Source: Deroplatys truncata (Eukaryota > Arthropoda > Insecta > Mantodea > Mantidae). Taken from it: DNA of 64,000 nucleotides. A program made the translations under genes and the position numbers. The DNA lies in contig CM060983.1 of assembly GCA_030765065.1 (NCBI GenBank), positions 54,000,067 through 54,064,066 of the forward strand, written 5' to 3'. Below are positions 11,153-23,536 of the stretch, one piece after another (positions within the stretch are counted from its first letter, which is position 1; every line of letters starts with the position of its first letter). Under the pieces are notes generated by a model, which did no database searches, was not told the DNA's origin, and saw nothing but the letters and a program-made list of their open reading frames with translations.

Positions 11153-11450
11153 TGTTCGCTAATGAGGTGAAAGCGTCTAAAGATGTCAGCTAATAGAGGT
11201 CACCGTTACCATCAGACAGAAGTAGGTTACGGGTTTTTTCATTACATGCCGGGCTCTTGTTCGCTAATGGAGTGAAAGCGTCTAACGGGTCAGCTAATGT
11301 GTGTCACCGTTACCTCCAGACGGAAGTATGTCGTTGATCGCTAATGTATGTAAACAGATCCGGAATGTAAACTTAAAAGCCTATTAATGTTGTGAAAGCG
11401 TCTAACATGTTCAGCTAATGGACAAGCGCTTTCCCCAGATAGAAGAAGAA
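11153..11450. repeat. Three ~105-117 bp repeats upstream of the minus-strand promoter
   Basis: The block gtgaaagcgtctaa followed by tcagctaatg recurs at about 11168, 11273 and 11390. The first two copies also share ttcgctaatg before it and gtcaccgttacc..cagac after it. A related ttcattacatg.c block occurs near 11240 and 11465. The position just upstream of the TATA box suggests promoter-proximal tandem repeats. Confidence 0.7.
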
Positions 11451-11690
11451 GGCTGCAGTGTTTCATTACATGACAGACTGTTACCGTGAGCAGACTACTT
11501 ATACTCACGCTCCAGTCAACAATTCATTAATCAAAAAACTTAATTGCTCGAGGATGCAATCTGCAGACCTTAGTAATCATAAAAAAAATGTTTGACGAAC
11601 ATTACCTAATTAATTTGCCGGGGGGCGGCAGGACTCGAGAAAACAATTCCCTCAAGTCATGACGCCACAGTAGAACGCATGGGAGAGGGG
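11451..11690. other. Intergenic sequence, nothing recognised
   Basis: Includes an A-run (11580-11588) and short GC-rich text. No supported frame. Confidence 0.4.
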
Positions 11691-11835
11691 GTAGGACCTG
11701 TTAGCACAGACACTGTCGGCATTAGGTGAGCACACAAAGCGAGAGGGGGCGGGGCCTAACGACACGAGACCTGACGGCATGTGAGCACACAAAGGGAGGG
11801 GGCGGGGCTTGTCGGCGTAGAACAAAGAACTTTAT
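11691..11835. repeat. Two-copy GC-box repeat
   Basis: Two ~65-bp copies contain gagcacacaaag..gag and gggggcggggc(c/t)t. Each carries a perfect GC box (gggcggggc near 11746 and 11801). It may be a CpG-type promoter segment, but no transcript start can be placed. Confidence 0.6.
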
Positions 11836-12017
11836 CGCTTGTCGGCATCTCTATGTGCGCCAGCTCTCTCATTTTATTTCTACTAGTACATATGTTAGTA
11901 ATAGTGATTGGCTGACCAAAACACACGCTAAAGTGGGCGCGATTTGGTAACAAATGGCAGCTCTGTTATAATGTTTAGGTAATTCGGGGTGAAGGAGTAT
12001 ATATTCTCGAGCCATAA

Positions 12018-12500
12018 GCAAGTGTCGCACAGTTCGAAAGCATCTCCCACCAGGTGCACGTCACACAGTTCGGAAGAGTCTTTCACGAGGTACACGTCAC
12101 GCAGTTTTGAAGAGTCTTTCACAAGGTACACGTCACGCAGTCTTGAAGAGTCTTTCACGAGGTACACGTCACGCAGTTTTGAAGTATCTTTCACGAGGTA
12201 CACGTCACGCAGTTTTGAAGAATCTTTCACGAGGTACACGTCACGCAGTTTTGAGAGTCTTTCACGAGGTACACGTCACGCAGTCTTGAAGAGTCTTTCA
12301 CGAGGTACACGTCACGCAGTTTTGAAGTCTCTTTCACGAGGTACACGTCACACAGTTTTGAAGAGTCTTTCACGAGGTACACGTCACACAGTTCGGAAGA
12401 GTCTTTCACGAGATACACGTCACGCAGTTTTGAAGAATCTTTCACGAGGTACACGTCACGTAGTCCTGAAGAATCTGCCGCGAGGTACACGTCGCAAAGT
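12018..12500. repeat. 36-bp minisatellite, about 13 copies
   Basis: The unit is roughly gtcacgcagttttgaagagt followed by ctttcacgaggtacac; a few copies are 35 bp. Being 12 codons long it leaves repetitive open frames on both strands, which are not taken as proteins. Every unit contains CACGTCAC, whose complement GTGACGTG resembles a CRE/ATF-type site. Variation is greatest in the outermost copies. Confidence 0.92.
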
Positions 12501-12509
12501 TAGTTACAA

Positions 12510-14285
12510 AAATGTAAAGTACGCGAAGTAATTGGTGCGCGGCAACTAAAACGACTGTAGTTACATTTGTAAATATCGCAGTTTCAGTCAGGCGTGTATA
12601 AAGATTAAATATGTGAATTATTAATTAAGTGTGACGGCAATAAAGGTGTAGAAACAAATTATTTTATCAGTGTTATCTTTTAGCAACAACTCCTATCCGT
12701 TTACACGCCCTGCTTAGAGACATTTTCTCGACTGAGTTGTAATAGCTAGCCGGAGGACAAAGAACCCAAATTTAAAATAATAAAACAAGAGGCGCCCAGT
12801 AAATAAGATAACACGAGCCTGAGAACTGCGATAAGTATTTCGAGAGAGAGAGAGAGAGAGGGAGAGAGAGGTAGTTGAACAGGTGTTTGCTTTCTGTCAC
12901 TACATAATGATTTAAGGATTATATAGAGGAAACAAATTCAGGTAATGACAAAGTTTACTATGTTCCAAAAGCCATAAAGATCGTTTATAGAGTAAGTGTT
13001 AACTTCCATAAAGTCGCATTTAGTGGACACCGACAATCAATAGCGTTATCTCGGCAGTGCCCGAGGTTTTCAAAAAATCGGCTCATCTACTTTATGTCGT
13101 CATGTCGAAACGCAACGCTGGAGGATTAGCGTGGGAAATAAACGGCGTATAAAAGTGAAAATGCTGTTATTTAGCGAAGAAGACATAAACACAATAGCGA
13201 TAATACCCAGAGCTGGCCGGGTATCGCGAGAACTTGTAATAGGCAACTAATCCTCCATCCTTTTTTATTCGGCTTTGCTGCTTTAAATGCAAATTGCGTC
13301 TGTACAGTTGGCTTGCTTAAATACTGAAGCAATTTAGAAAAAAAAGAAAAAAAACAAAAACAAATGTAGCAGTACCCCTGCTGGTCTAGCCCCCTAGCCT
13401 TTTCAGCCATCCTGCTGGCACTACTTTGTTATCATTATATATCAGAGATTACAAACCAACGTTTTTATTTCGTATTAGAAATGTATTGTACTGAAACATG
13501 GCTAAAGCAAAAAATTTCAGAATGATGTGTGTCTTCTAGTCTTAAATGCTTTAAAGGCAAATGGGAATGACAAAGTGTTAAAAAAGAGGGTTTTCGCTGA
13601 TTATTTGTCTTTAAAACTGGAATGGGATATACCATACATACATTATAATATATACATATATATAGACGTATAAATCAATATCAAACAAGAAGTGTACATA
13701 ATAATATAATTCAGCAAGAAATATGTTAGAATATTTAGCAGCCAAGACATGTACAAAGGAGATTGTAACTTAGATAAGTTAGGGCTAGCTAATTCCAGGT
13801 AAAAGTAATTCTAGGTAAAAGTACACCTCCTTTCAACAAGCTAATGGGCACGGAACTTGAAGGAGTAATAAAGAAGTAGAAAGAGGCAATATAGAAAGGA
13901 AAGACAGAAATATTGAATTTGCTTCCGGACGCGTCACTGGGCGCGTAAGCGAAAAATTTTGGAGCAGGATATTTTCATGCGTAATAAGGTAACGCCATCT
14001 GAAGACCAATTAGCAATGTCATTACAGTTTAAGGTGCGAAGGTGAGCGTCACTAGGTTTAGGCATAAAAGGGAGAAGCAGGCCACAGACTTTCACTTAAT
14101 TATAGAATCTCTTCGACACACAGTAATACTCTGTGGACGACGGTGGGGAGGCGTGTGCTCCTAATTTATTATTGTGGTGGGAAAATCTAGCCGCCCATAA
14201 ACATCTTATTGATAATAAATCACATTTTAAGGGGAATGCAGTGCATTTAATTTGCCTCACCTACAAAATCCTAAGATGAGTGAAA
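12510..14285. other. Intergenic sequence with an (AG)n tract
   Basis: (AG)n at 12842-12870. The segment cacgccctgcttagagac near 12697 is like the 3' part of the LTR-1 family described below, too short to call. No gene supported; the small frame near 13171-13410 lacks motifs. Confidence 0.45.
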
Positions 14286-14289
14286 TTAG

Positions 14290-14695
14290 TTAGATAGGTA
14301 ATTTATTAGGAATGGAGAAATCATCAGCCACTGAGGAGAGATAACCGGAGACCAGAACACTGCAGCAGAGGGCATCAACTCAGATTTCTCGCTCGGAGAC
14401 GCCCCTCCAGTGGGACAGGAGGAACATTTCCAAATCGCAAACCTGTGCACATCTGCCCTACACCAACTGAACCACAGCCCCAGAGTCAACCTGAAAGATG
14501 AAAGGGAAATGAAATGAGAAGAAATGGAGGAGTGGAGAGAGCCTTGGTAGAACTCCCAGCATTCGCCTTTACCAACCAGGGAAAACCATGAAAAAACCTG
14601 GTCAGGATGTGCGGCCACGGTAATCGAATCTGGGACCTCCTGAATGCGTGCCTCCACGTTACCGCGGAGCCTTCTCGCTCGGTGAATGCCATGTT
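14290..14695 (-). mobile_element. SINE-1 (tRNA-headed SINE)
   Basis: Read on the minus strand, a tRNA-like head (ggctccgcggtaacgtgg as A box, agattcgattacc as B box) lies at 14690-14610. It is followed by catggttttccctggttgg, gcgaatgctggg and a C/T-rich stretch ending in tttcaggttg. The same order of blocks occurs in the copies at 21.7, 33.7, 49.8 and 62.2 kb. Pol III-type internal promoter elements are visible. Confidence 0.75.
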
Positions 14696-14699
14696 TCTT

Positions 14700-15180
14700 T
14701 TACTTACACTTTCAAATCTATTGGTCGTACTCAGTAAGCATTAAAAAGCTTAACAACCCCTTGTCGAATTTTTCTCCATATGACTGCAAAACTTTTGTTG
14801 AACTTAAGCATAAATTACTTTTAATTAATTTTGCTTTTTACATTTTCATTTGAAAGGTCCACGAATTGTAACATATATGTGGGTAACCATCCTCCAGCAC
14901 ACACTTTAGCACCGTGCTTAAGGTTAGAAACTCATCCCACAACAACTTATGTACAAAAGGATAGCAACCGTCCTCCAACTGGATAATCAAATTACTGTGA
15001 CTGCACCTGAGTCACATTTATCCTGACACTATACTTGAACACAATTGAGGCATTGGCATGTTAAAGTAACTACCAAAATTTTGAATTTTCAGGTTTCTAA
15101 TTGAGAAGGAGTAAGCACCAATGTCAATGGCACAGCGAAGGTAGTTATGTGCATGTGCACAGCCGTTGGCGCAGACAAGG
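14700..15180. other. Intergenic sequence, nothing recognised
   Basis: No frame with motifs and no repeat shared with the rest of the window was seen. Confidence 0.4.
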
Positions 15181-15181
15181 T

Positions 15182-16330
15182 AGTAACACCTTACACACTA
15201 AGTTGCCAAAAGTCATGGGAAGGCTCTGTATGTGATGGTAAAAACGAGTTGCCCCTCCCTGAGCCCTCAAAACTACAGCAATACATCGAGGCATTGACTA
15301 TACAAAGTGTTGGCATCGTTCTGCAGGGATATGACCCAAGTATTTTGCAGTGCTACTCACAATTGTTCTTGTGTAGATGGTGCTGGCTTCAGGGAGCGTA
15401 CACCAGCATCGACATCCCATAAATGCTCGATTGGATTCAGATCGGGCGATCTGGAGCGCCAAAACAAGGTTGTAACTTCACTGGAGTGCTCATCAAACCA
15501 CCTGCATGACATCAAAGAGCGGTGACATGTTGCATTGTTCTGCTGAAATAGCGCATCTCCATCAGCGTACTCTAGAGCCAGAAAGGGACGCAGAGGGTCT
15601 GAAAAGATGTCCACATAAGGTGCATCTGACATTGATCCCTACAATGGGGCCTAATTGTGACTATGAGAACGCAGCACAGACCATAACTGAGCCACCTCCT
15701 GCCTGGAAACAACTTGTTGACATGCAGAATCCATAGCTCCATGGGGCATACGACACACTCTCAAGCGCTCATCAACTCGACACAACTAGAACCGGGATTC
15801 ATCGGACCATACCATACGCCCCCACTGTTCCATGGTCCATTGCCGATGTTCGCGCCCCATGCACGTCGTTGAGCTCTGTGTCGAGGTGCCAGCAAAGGGA
15901 CACGAGTTGGTCGTCGGCTGTTGAAGCTTGGGCGGTGCATGTGCCTCCTTACAGTCCTGGTGGAAATGGGTTCCTGACTCCCAAAATTCAACTGGGCGGT
16001 GATCTGATTCACAGTAGCCTTTCGAGCGTCCCGTAAGGTTCTGCTGAGGCGACGTGATGTCCGTTCGTTAATCACCTGTGGTCATCCTTTGCGGCGGTTT
16101 ACGCGTGAGGAAACATTCTCTCTGCGATATTGAAGATCCACCCTACACACTGTTGACCTCGGAAACCTGAATTCTCGCGTAATCTCCGATATGCTATGAC
16201 CCATGCGTCGTGCACCGATTATCATCCCAGGTTCAAAGTTGGTTAACCCGCGACGTGTTGCCATATTCACTACACACGTGTGTGTAACAGACTGCTCAGA
16301 TATCGCGTCTACACACCCCATACGTCCGTG
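15182..16330 (-). pseudogene. Tc1-like transposase relic
   Basis: Three minus-strand frames in order give a broken DDE transposase. The N-terminal HTH part lies at 16270-16082 (GMIIGARRMGHSISEITREF). A second HTH-like part with ISTRTVRRHM and HRAQRRAW lies at 16075-15761. The C-terminal part at 15632-15357 has FQQNNATCHRSL (with N where the catalytic D is expected) and SPDLNPIEHLWD. Stops and frameshifts separate the parts, so it is inactive. The left end (gttgccaaaagtcatgggaag, about 15201) looks like a terminal repeat. Its partner is not visible at the right end, where the element abuts the GT tract of an R-type repeat. Confidence 0.85.
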
Positions 16331-16334
16331 GAAG

Positions 16335-17092
16335 TGCGTGTGCGTGCGTGCGCGCGCTTGTGTGTTTGTGATGAACATAACTCAAAAACGAATCGTCAGT
16401 TTAGTATTTAGGTTCAGTCCCTTCCAAAGATGCAAGTTGAAGATTTCAAGAAAATGCCCTCACCCCAAATTAGCATTTACATGGAACATTTTTCGAAATT
16501 TTTGATTTTCTAAAAACCCGCTCAAAGGATTTTGATTATAATACCACAATTAAAGATATTTACATGACAAACAAATGGTACCTATATCTTGCATTTTCTG
16601 GGAATAGCCTGTGAAGTCCTCTTCATTCGGAAAGAATTTTGTATAATCTTGTATAACTGGTAAACGTTAAGCGATAGGCTAAAACGTACTAAGAAAAAAA
16701 GAGTAGATCTCTGTAAAACACGCAATTTAGTTCAAATAACTTTTTTATCGCATCGGCAATTTCCGAGCTGTCTGTTATTAATGATTCGAATTTTTCAATA
16801 CTTAAATCATTGTTTAAAAGTCTTGTCGATTTTCATTTGTTTTTCGCAATGTTATGAAAGGAGTATGGAATTTTAAGGCCAGCACATAGCGGCTAGCTCT
16901 AAAATATTTGACTATCATTATTCCCCTTTGTGTCTATAACCAAATGTGTAGTGCAGCTATTTCTGGAACGGTTTATCTCGATTAAAATGAAGTAGATAAG
17001 CAAAATAAACTTTCTTAAGGATAATTTGTATAACCACTAATAAGTAATATTAGAGAGTAGAGTTACGTGGGATATTAACACATAAGATTTTT
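16335..17092 (-). mobile_element. R-family repeat, diverged subfamily (R2)
   Basis: Order and text match the R family in reverse: GT tract, cataactcaaaaacga, tatttaggttcagt.ccttcc, catggaacatttttcgaaa, ctggtaaacgttaagcgatag and a terminal cacataagattttt. It differs from R throughout (roughly 70% alike) and lacks the terminal block beyond the GT tract, where the Tc1 relic begins. Confidence 0.75.
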
Positions 17093-18000
17093 AGTTTTTT
17101 TTCATCTTTTAGTTTTGTTTTTAATATCTTATTCAATGAAACAAAATTTATGCTATCTACATGGTTTTAATCATTTATAGTTTTGTTTCAATTTTATTAA
17201 TGTTTTTATATACAGAATTCATTTAAAATTTGTATTTTTCAATGCCCTCGATGGCTACGTGTACATAACGGTGAGTTATTTTGATATTGATGAATTAAGT
17301 AGCATCAGATAAAACCTCGAATTAAGTTCAAAGTTGTATGCAAAACGGGTTGTGTGCCCGTTAGCTGCACCATAAGTTATCAGGAGGACTAAACACTAAA
17401 ATCATATTGAGCAATCCAGTTAGTCTAAATACAAAGGGCAGTATTGGAAATAACAGTGTTAGTGAAATGAAACAAGTCTAAAGGAGCATTTCATGAACAA
17501 TGGTTGAGGGGCTGCTGAGACAGTATGGCCCTTTAAGAGTAATGCCGGAAGACAGAACGCCACAGGAAATATTGATTTGGAATAGGGAAGGGAAAAGAAG
17601 TAGTAAAGCCTCGAGAATGTTGGATGGACGGGGTGAAGAACATGCAGAAGGTCCCATGAATAGGGAGACCTGAGGAGGCGAAAGATTATTGTGGTATGAA
17701 GGAGAGCCATTGGAACACGCTCCTTAATTAAAAAGTGGGAGTGCGCATGGCATACAAGGTGTTAGTGATATGAATACAGTCACACTGAACGGTAATCGAG
17801 ATAATCTCAAGACACAACATCTTTTGTATATTCTGTTTTTGTTTTGGCTCTCCTTTCTCCCTCTCAGACCTTCCCTATGTGTAGTAATCCATAACGTCCC
17901 CTCTACCTTCTCTACGATTAGTAAGTAGAGGAAATATTGTACCCCACTAAAAACTGAATTTCTAATTTCACCGGAAACACACATTTTGAGGTCTCCAGAG
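17093..18000. other. Intergenic sequence, nothing firm
   Basis: AT-rich. The frames at 17459-17984 on the minus strand carry no motifs. No repeat family recognised. Confidence 0.4.
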
Positions 18001-18008
18001 TAAAAAAA

Positions 18009-18861
18009 ATCTGATGTGTAACACTCACATGACTTTCTCTACTCTTGTACAAACTATTTTTACAAACGCTTATTCTCATATGCTTCATGTTAATCGAGAT
18101 ATCCAGAAGTTAATCTTATTGCTAATTTTCTTGTAGATACAAGGGGAATTGGTAGGCTTTAAGCGATAGCCAAATATTTTAAGAGCTGGTTGCTATGTGG
18201 AGTATTCCATTCTCTTTGCATTACCAGGACAAAAAAATGTATAACGAATTCCCATTTGAGAAAAAGTATAAGTATTGGAAAATTTAAGGGAATAACAAGC
18301 AATATCTCGAAAATGGTTCACTCAAAAAAAATGTATATGACATAAATTGGGTGTTTTAACGCGATCTACATTTTTTGGGTAGTAAAATTTTGTCTATCTC
18401 TTATGGTTTACCAGTTATGCAAAAGTCGTTCACAATGAAGAATACTTTTGGAAACATTCCCAGAAAATTGGAGATATACATTTCATTTGTTATGAAAATA
18501 TCCTAACCATATGATATTTTAATCAAAATCGTTAGACACATTTTTGAGAAAAATTAAATTTTTCGAAAAATGTTGCATATAAACGGTAATCTGGGGTGGG
18601 GGGATTTTCTTGAAAACCTTCGTGTCGCACCTCTGGAAGATACTGAACCTAAATACCAAGTTTGGTGTTTATCCGACCGCTCGTTTCTGTGTTATGCTGT
18701 TCACAGACAGACACACACACAGACACACACGGATATGTTTCCAAAAATGCTTTTTCTGGATTCAGGGGGTCTCAAAACATATATTTCGGGTGAAATCTCG
18801 GTATCGAATTTTTGGGTGGAATGCAATACTTCCCCTACTTACTATACGTAGTAGAAAAAGT
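18009..18861 (+). mobile_element. R-family element, near full length
   Basis: Starts atctgatgtgtaacactcac after an A-run and ends ctatacgtagtagaaaaagt before another A-run. Internal landmarks are acaaactatttttacaaacgc, tgcttcatgttaatcgagat, tatgcaaaagtcgttcacaa, a CA tract (18710-18730), and gaaatctcggtatcgaattt. A 93-codon frame (18570-18851) crosses the CA tract and recurs in other copies. About 853 bp. Confidence 0.9.
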
Positions 18862-18879
18862 AAAAAATCGTTTTAGAAA

Positions 18880-19440
18880 ACGGTTCGTCTGGGTGTCTGT
18901 GAACAGCTTAACTTAAAAACGAAATGTTGGATAAGTAATAAATTTGGTGTTTATGTTCAGCATCTTTCAAATATGTGACACAAAAGTTTTCAACAAACAT
19001 CTGCACCCCAAACAATCAAATTGCCCTTTAAATGAACCTATCTCGTTATTATTTAATTTTTACTTTCATTTATTTATATATTCAAATATTTGTTTTCCAA
19101 GTTATAAATTGCTAGTATCTCTCTCTCTCCCTGTCGTGGTTCATACAAAGAGTGAAATTTCAAAGCCATCACATAGTGAGCCGGTTTTTAAAGATTTTAC
19201 TGTATTCCTTTTGTACCTATAATGAAATGAGTAATAAAAAGATTTCTTCAAATGTTTATGGGGACTACCATGTAGAAGATAAAGGAATAAGCTTTTATAA
19301 GAATAGTTTGTAAAAGAGTGGGAAGAGCAAGTAATGTGAATGTAACACAATTGATTTTTGGATTCAAGTAGCCTCAACACATGTATCTCCGTGGTCGATA
19401 ACGAAATTTTGGGTGGAACACAGTACTTCCAGTGCTTATC
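18880..19440 (-). mobile_element. Scrambled R2-subfamily fragments
   Basis: The reverse-oriented portion begins at the GT tract region (gggtgtctgtgaacagct) and ends agtaatgtgaatgtaacaca at 19331-19350. It is followed by a plus-oriented 3' piece (gcctcaacacatgtatct to ggtggaacacagtacttcc, 19370-19433). Strongly diverged. Confidence 0.6.
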
Positions 19441-19738
19441 AGAGGCGGATCCAGCATTCCTTTAGGGAAAGGTTAACAGATTTTGAAACATTCCTTACCA
19501 ATTAACAAAACACATTTAGTAATACATCATTTTAATTTCTACGTTTTCAAACATCATATAAGTGATCCACGAATTATCCTTTATATGCAAATATTAAATA
19601 AAAGTTTGACAATATTTATGGAATGAGTTATTAAATAGAGATACCTTTTAAACGTAAGGTTTGATTATTCAGTGCTACTGTCACTTATTGATCCTAATTG
19701 TTTGAGATTTTAGTGCTTATTCAAAAGTAGATAGATAC
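19441..19738. other. AT-rich sequence, no feature seen
   Basis: No supported frame or repeat. Confidence 0.4.
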
Positions 19739-20100
19739 ATAGATAAGGTATCTTTATTGGTTTCAAATTATTGAAGATATTACACTAGTATTTAGTGCAT
19801 GGGTCATTGACCGTACATGAATATTTAAGATACAGGGTATGGTGGCAAAATAAACAAAAGAAAAAGAAAATGAAACAAAAAGAACAAGAAAACGGAAAAT
19901 AGAGATAATTACCTTTGTCTAACTGAACAAATTTGACCTAGCTTCACGCACTTTAGCCAAGAAATCACCAATGTTTTGCCAGTTCCTCTGGTCAGCCAGT
20001 AGCTCCCAACATGCCAATCTCTTCTTGAGGGATTTAAGAATATTTCTTTGAGTTTAATTGTTCGCTGGTTCCCCCACTGTGCACATTACGCCAAAATATG
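19738..20100 (-). mobile_element. Possible LINE 3' end fragment
   Basis: On the minus strand the plus text 19740-19770 becomes a tail ending aataaagataccttatctat with tatctatc repeats, as in jockey-type 3' ends. Upstream a broken frame reads like WELLADQRNWQNIGDFLAKV, which resembles a degraded LINE ORF2 C-terminus. There is no reverse transcriptase core here. Confidence 0.35.
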
Positions 20101-21685
20101 TATACCCAGTCCTCATCCAAATCAGATTCTGGGCAGATTCTGCTTCAAAAGTAATTTAGTAGTAAATCTAAAGCATATTTGATTCGGTCTGTTTGTTGCT
20201 TTCCATTCTTTTCTTTGAGGTATAGTCCACTGTTATGATAAGTTTATTAATTTACTGTGAACGAATCAGTGTCATTGGTTTAAGTAAATAAAATATAAAT
20301 AAAAGTGTTGACTTTGACTTTGCCAAAGCAACACAATTTGAATGTCTTTCCTATAAGGGCTATAGCCGCTCCCTAAGTCCGCCTAAGCCGCTTACTGTAG
20401 GTAAGTGATAGAGGAATAAAGTCTTGTTGAAGTACTGACTTGTTCCTCGTCCATCTAGCTGACCCATGAACAAATATTGCCACATAAACTTCATATCGAC
20501 CCCAAGATGCTTTAAACCGAGTCCATGCACTGGAAGAGCGAGAGAGCGAGTGAGGCACGAGGTGGTAACACGTTCCTATTTCTTTCATCGCTGCCTCCTG
20601 TCTCACATATTTTATATAAACTTAAATTGGGCACATAAGTTCCGCACGACTTATATTGCTCCACATATTTCTTCTTCGCCAACACTTTCCTTTCTACACC
20701 ATCATATTTTAACACTTCCAGGCAGCGTTTTGGTTGGAAGAGTTTCAAAACTGCTCTTATCTCATTTTCTGTGCTGCTGAAACATAGAAATTAGCAAGAT
20801 GCAAAGGGCTCAGTGATAAAAAGCAAGAAAATAAAGACGTGTAATATTTCAAGTAAATGGCCGTTATGGAAGCTGCATACCTAGAGCAAAGCATTCCTTA
20901 ACGCTTGAAGTCCGTGTCATTCTGATATCTACGGTAAGGCGCAGAGCATTCAAGCTTAGTCAAGAACTTTTCTAAAATAATCATATAATTGAAATGAGGT
21001 TTCCAAATCATCTTACTTATGGCATTACACATGACTAGCCTTTTACTTATTTAGAAAGCTTTTGTATCCTAAGTGGCCCAGAAACTCTAAAATATGTAAA
21101 TAACTGACTTCTAAATGACTGAAAGATTGGAGTCAGAAAGGAACATAAATTTACAGTGCAGTGTATGCGTAATACGCTGTACTGCGGTGATCTCAATACT
21201 TTTCCGACGCGCAATGGCGGCACATTACACGATCAAGATTATCTTTATCAGCTGTGCATCAGTCGCTACTTTGTGTTCGTGCTTCAGTTTGCGGCTGGAC
21301 AATGGCTTGCACATTGTAGAGGTTACTTCCCTGGTGTCGCTGCTGGGAGTGCTCAGTTCGATCGCTCCTACCAGTAGACTCCGCCCCGGGGACGCTAGAG
21401 GTTAGTTGCTTGTGGGCAGGACCGGGCAGAATCGGATGCGTTCAGTCTGAAAACGCTAGGAACCCTATCTGTGCCTTCGCCCCTCGTCATTTAGATCTGG
21501 TTGCCCCTCGGGTCTCTCCCCTATTACCTCCCTCCCGGGGGTCACGGGTAGAAGCACAAAGGACTGGCTGGACTGCGTGCTGTATTCTGCCCCAGTTTAG
21601 GGTCCCCCTTCAGTTCGTTCGTTCCTTTACCTTTAACACAGATATTTCTACATCAACCTTCCAAGATAGTTTAGAGATAACCGAG
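20101..21685. other. Intergenic sequence with unexplained small frames
   Basis: A minus-strand frame at 20748-20512 (KYDGVERKVLAKKKYVEQYK region) looks less biased than its neighbours but carries no motif and no partner exon. 21130-21420 is GC-richer. No gene is called. Confidence 0.35.
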
Positions 21686-21687
21686 TG

Positions 21688-22025
21688 TGATGGCTCCGGG
21701 GTAACGTGTGAGGCTCGCGCGGGAGGTCCCCTTGGTTCGGTTCCCGTCTACTGCCTAGTCTGATCTTGGATTCTTCGTGGTTTTCCCCGGTTAGGCGAGT
21801 GCTGGGGAGGTTTCTCATCTACCACGATTTCCTTTCCAACATTTCCCTTTCATTCCGTTTTCCTTCTCACGTTTCAGGCGTATTTCTAGGTTTCATGGTG
21901 TATGGCGGTGTCTGCCTGAGGGCGTGGAAGCTTGCTCAAAGCAAAATACTCTCCCTGTGGTAGAGGGCTGCCTGGTCGACAGGATGTCCATCGTCTTTTC
22001 TAGACAGCTCCAGCTGAAGCTGTTC
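21688..22025 (+). mobile_element. SINE-1 copy (plus strand)
   Basis: tRNA-like head with ggctccggggtaacgtgtga (A box) and ggttcggttcccg (B box) at 21690-21750, then cgtggttttccccggttagg, gcgagtgctggggaggtttc, C/T-rich text and tttcatggtgtatggcggtg. Block order agrees with the full copy at 49375-49860. Confidence 0.75.
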
Positions 22026-22860
22026 GTAATGTGACAACTTAAATTGCCGCTTCCCGCTTCAAATGTTTATAACATCTAATGTTAACTGCTCTGTTGGTGA
22101 TTATGATGTCGTCTCGTAGCTCGTTCTGCGTTGTCTCGTGCGTCAGCTGTGAGTTCCCTATCTCAGGGTATGCGTGAGTGTATTTTGAAAGGATAGCACC
22201 AGTTTGGTTAGCTGATAAATTTTAATGTTAACTAAAATGTCGTCGTCTGTTGGATTTACGAATTAATTACTTCTATAGCAATAATTAAGTGAAGCTTAAG
22301 TTGCCGTAAGTCGCTGAAATGTTGCTCGGGAAGATCCCTAGCAATAGCCGCTAAATATTTCTAACGCCGACGCATTCATGTGTGCTACACAAGTTTAAAA
22401 TTACACACGAGAGTCAAGAATCTCAGGAAAGTCACGAATATGTCACAAATGTATGCACGAATGTGTGCACGAATATAGCTCTGATTAGGAATGCGTGCCC
22501 TTCTCCGCACTTAAGCTCCGCCTACGCGGACCAATCTTAAAACTCTACATATGCGTCTCTGAAGCTGTTGCTAAGCGGTACCTCCTAGAATTCAGAATTT
22601 CATTGACGTTCTAATTTACAAAATTCCTGCCTATGTGACTACTGAACTTGACTCTCACTGCATTCCAGAAAATCTTATACTAATGTGTTTCCTTAAGATG
22701 ACTCGCTAATGACCTTTTTCTCTCAGTTGTTTCAATTAGGCTTATTACATTGTACATTGATTAATATACGGAAGTTCTTTATTGCAGTTATTTCTTTATC
22801 TTACTACCATTTCTTTATTTAGTTATTTATATATTCCCGTCAATAATTACGGGTTCACAG
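22026..22860. other. Intergenic sequence, nothing recognised
   Basis: A short direct repeat of 'gtatgcacgaatgtgtgcacgaat' type near 22445-22475. No gene supported. Confidence 0.4.
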
Positions 22861-22869
22861 CAATGGGAC

Positions 22870-23055
22870 TGATCTTCGAGTATGGAAATTTTAAGGACTT
22901 GCGCGCGTCGCTGTGGCCTGTCTGCCTGCGGCCTGTAGCCTCCTGTGGTTCTTTCACTTCATCCCTATCTCTTGGGTTTAGACACAATATATCTATGTAG
23001 GTTGCAGTGCGCAAGGTATCCTCTCCGTTACATAACCTATATCTATAGTTACAAT
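22870..23055 (+). mobile_element. SINE-1 3'-end fragment
   Basis: Contains gtagcctcctgtggttcttt, cacttcatccctatctc and atctatgtaggttgcagtgc followed by cctctccgttacataacc. These match the 3' halves of the copies at 49375-49860 and 60195-60480. The tRNA head is missing. Confidence 0.65.
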
Positions 23056-23535
23056 ATCCAGTATATTGAATAGCGTGTTAATATGAGTGTGGGACGGGAT
23101 ACCGATAGGTAGATTATGGAGAACGTAAAAATCAATATTCGTCGATATCTGATAGCCGATACTCGATACTCACTTTATAAAAATCTTTAAAGGCAATAGG
23201 TTGTTCACTGAATTATGTTCTTATTAGTAGTTTTCTGTGTATAAAGGTATGTAACCAATTTTATATTGAATGCTAATTCCGAAATTGTTCCTGTTTGACA
23301 TTCGTCAATTGGTAGTAGTTTTTTTTCTTGATGATGCCACAGGTTATATATCCCCTATTATTAGTTAATAATAATAATTTCATTGCTTCTCGTTTTATGT
23401 AACTATATTTTGTGCCGAAAACTTTCTTTTAAAGGATTTTCTATTCATAGGAAAACAAATAGTAGCAATTATTATTTGTTCTGCAACGTTGAAAATATAA
23501 ACTAATATATATTTACATGAAACTCAACTAAAATA
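23056..23535. other. AT-rich sequence, no feature seen
   Basis: No supported gene or repeat family. Confidence 0.4.
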
Positions 23536-23536
23536 C

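Noticed and set aside
11989-12531. 180-codon frame with a 12-residue repeat
   Set aside because: Product of the 36-bp minisatellite; the opposite strand is equally open.
12683-12730. Another LTR-1 copy
   Set aside because: Only ~20 bases (cacgccctgcttagagac) resemble the family, with no supporting flanks.
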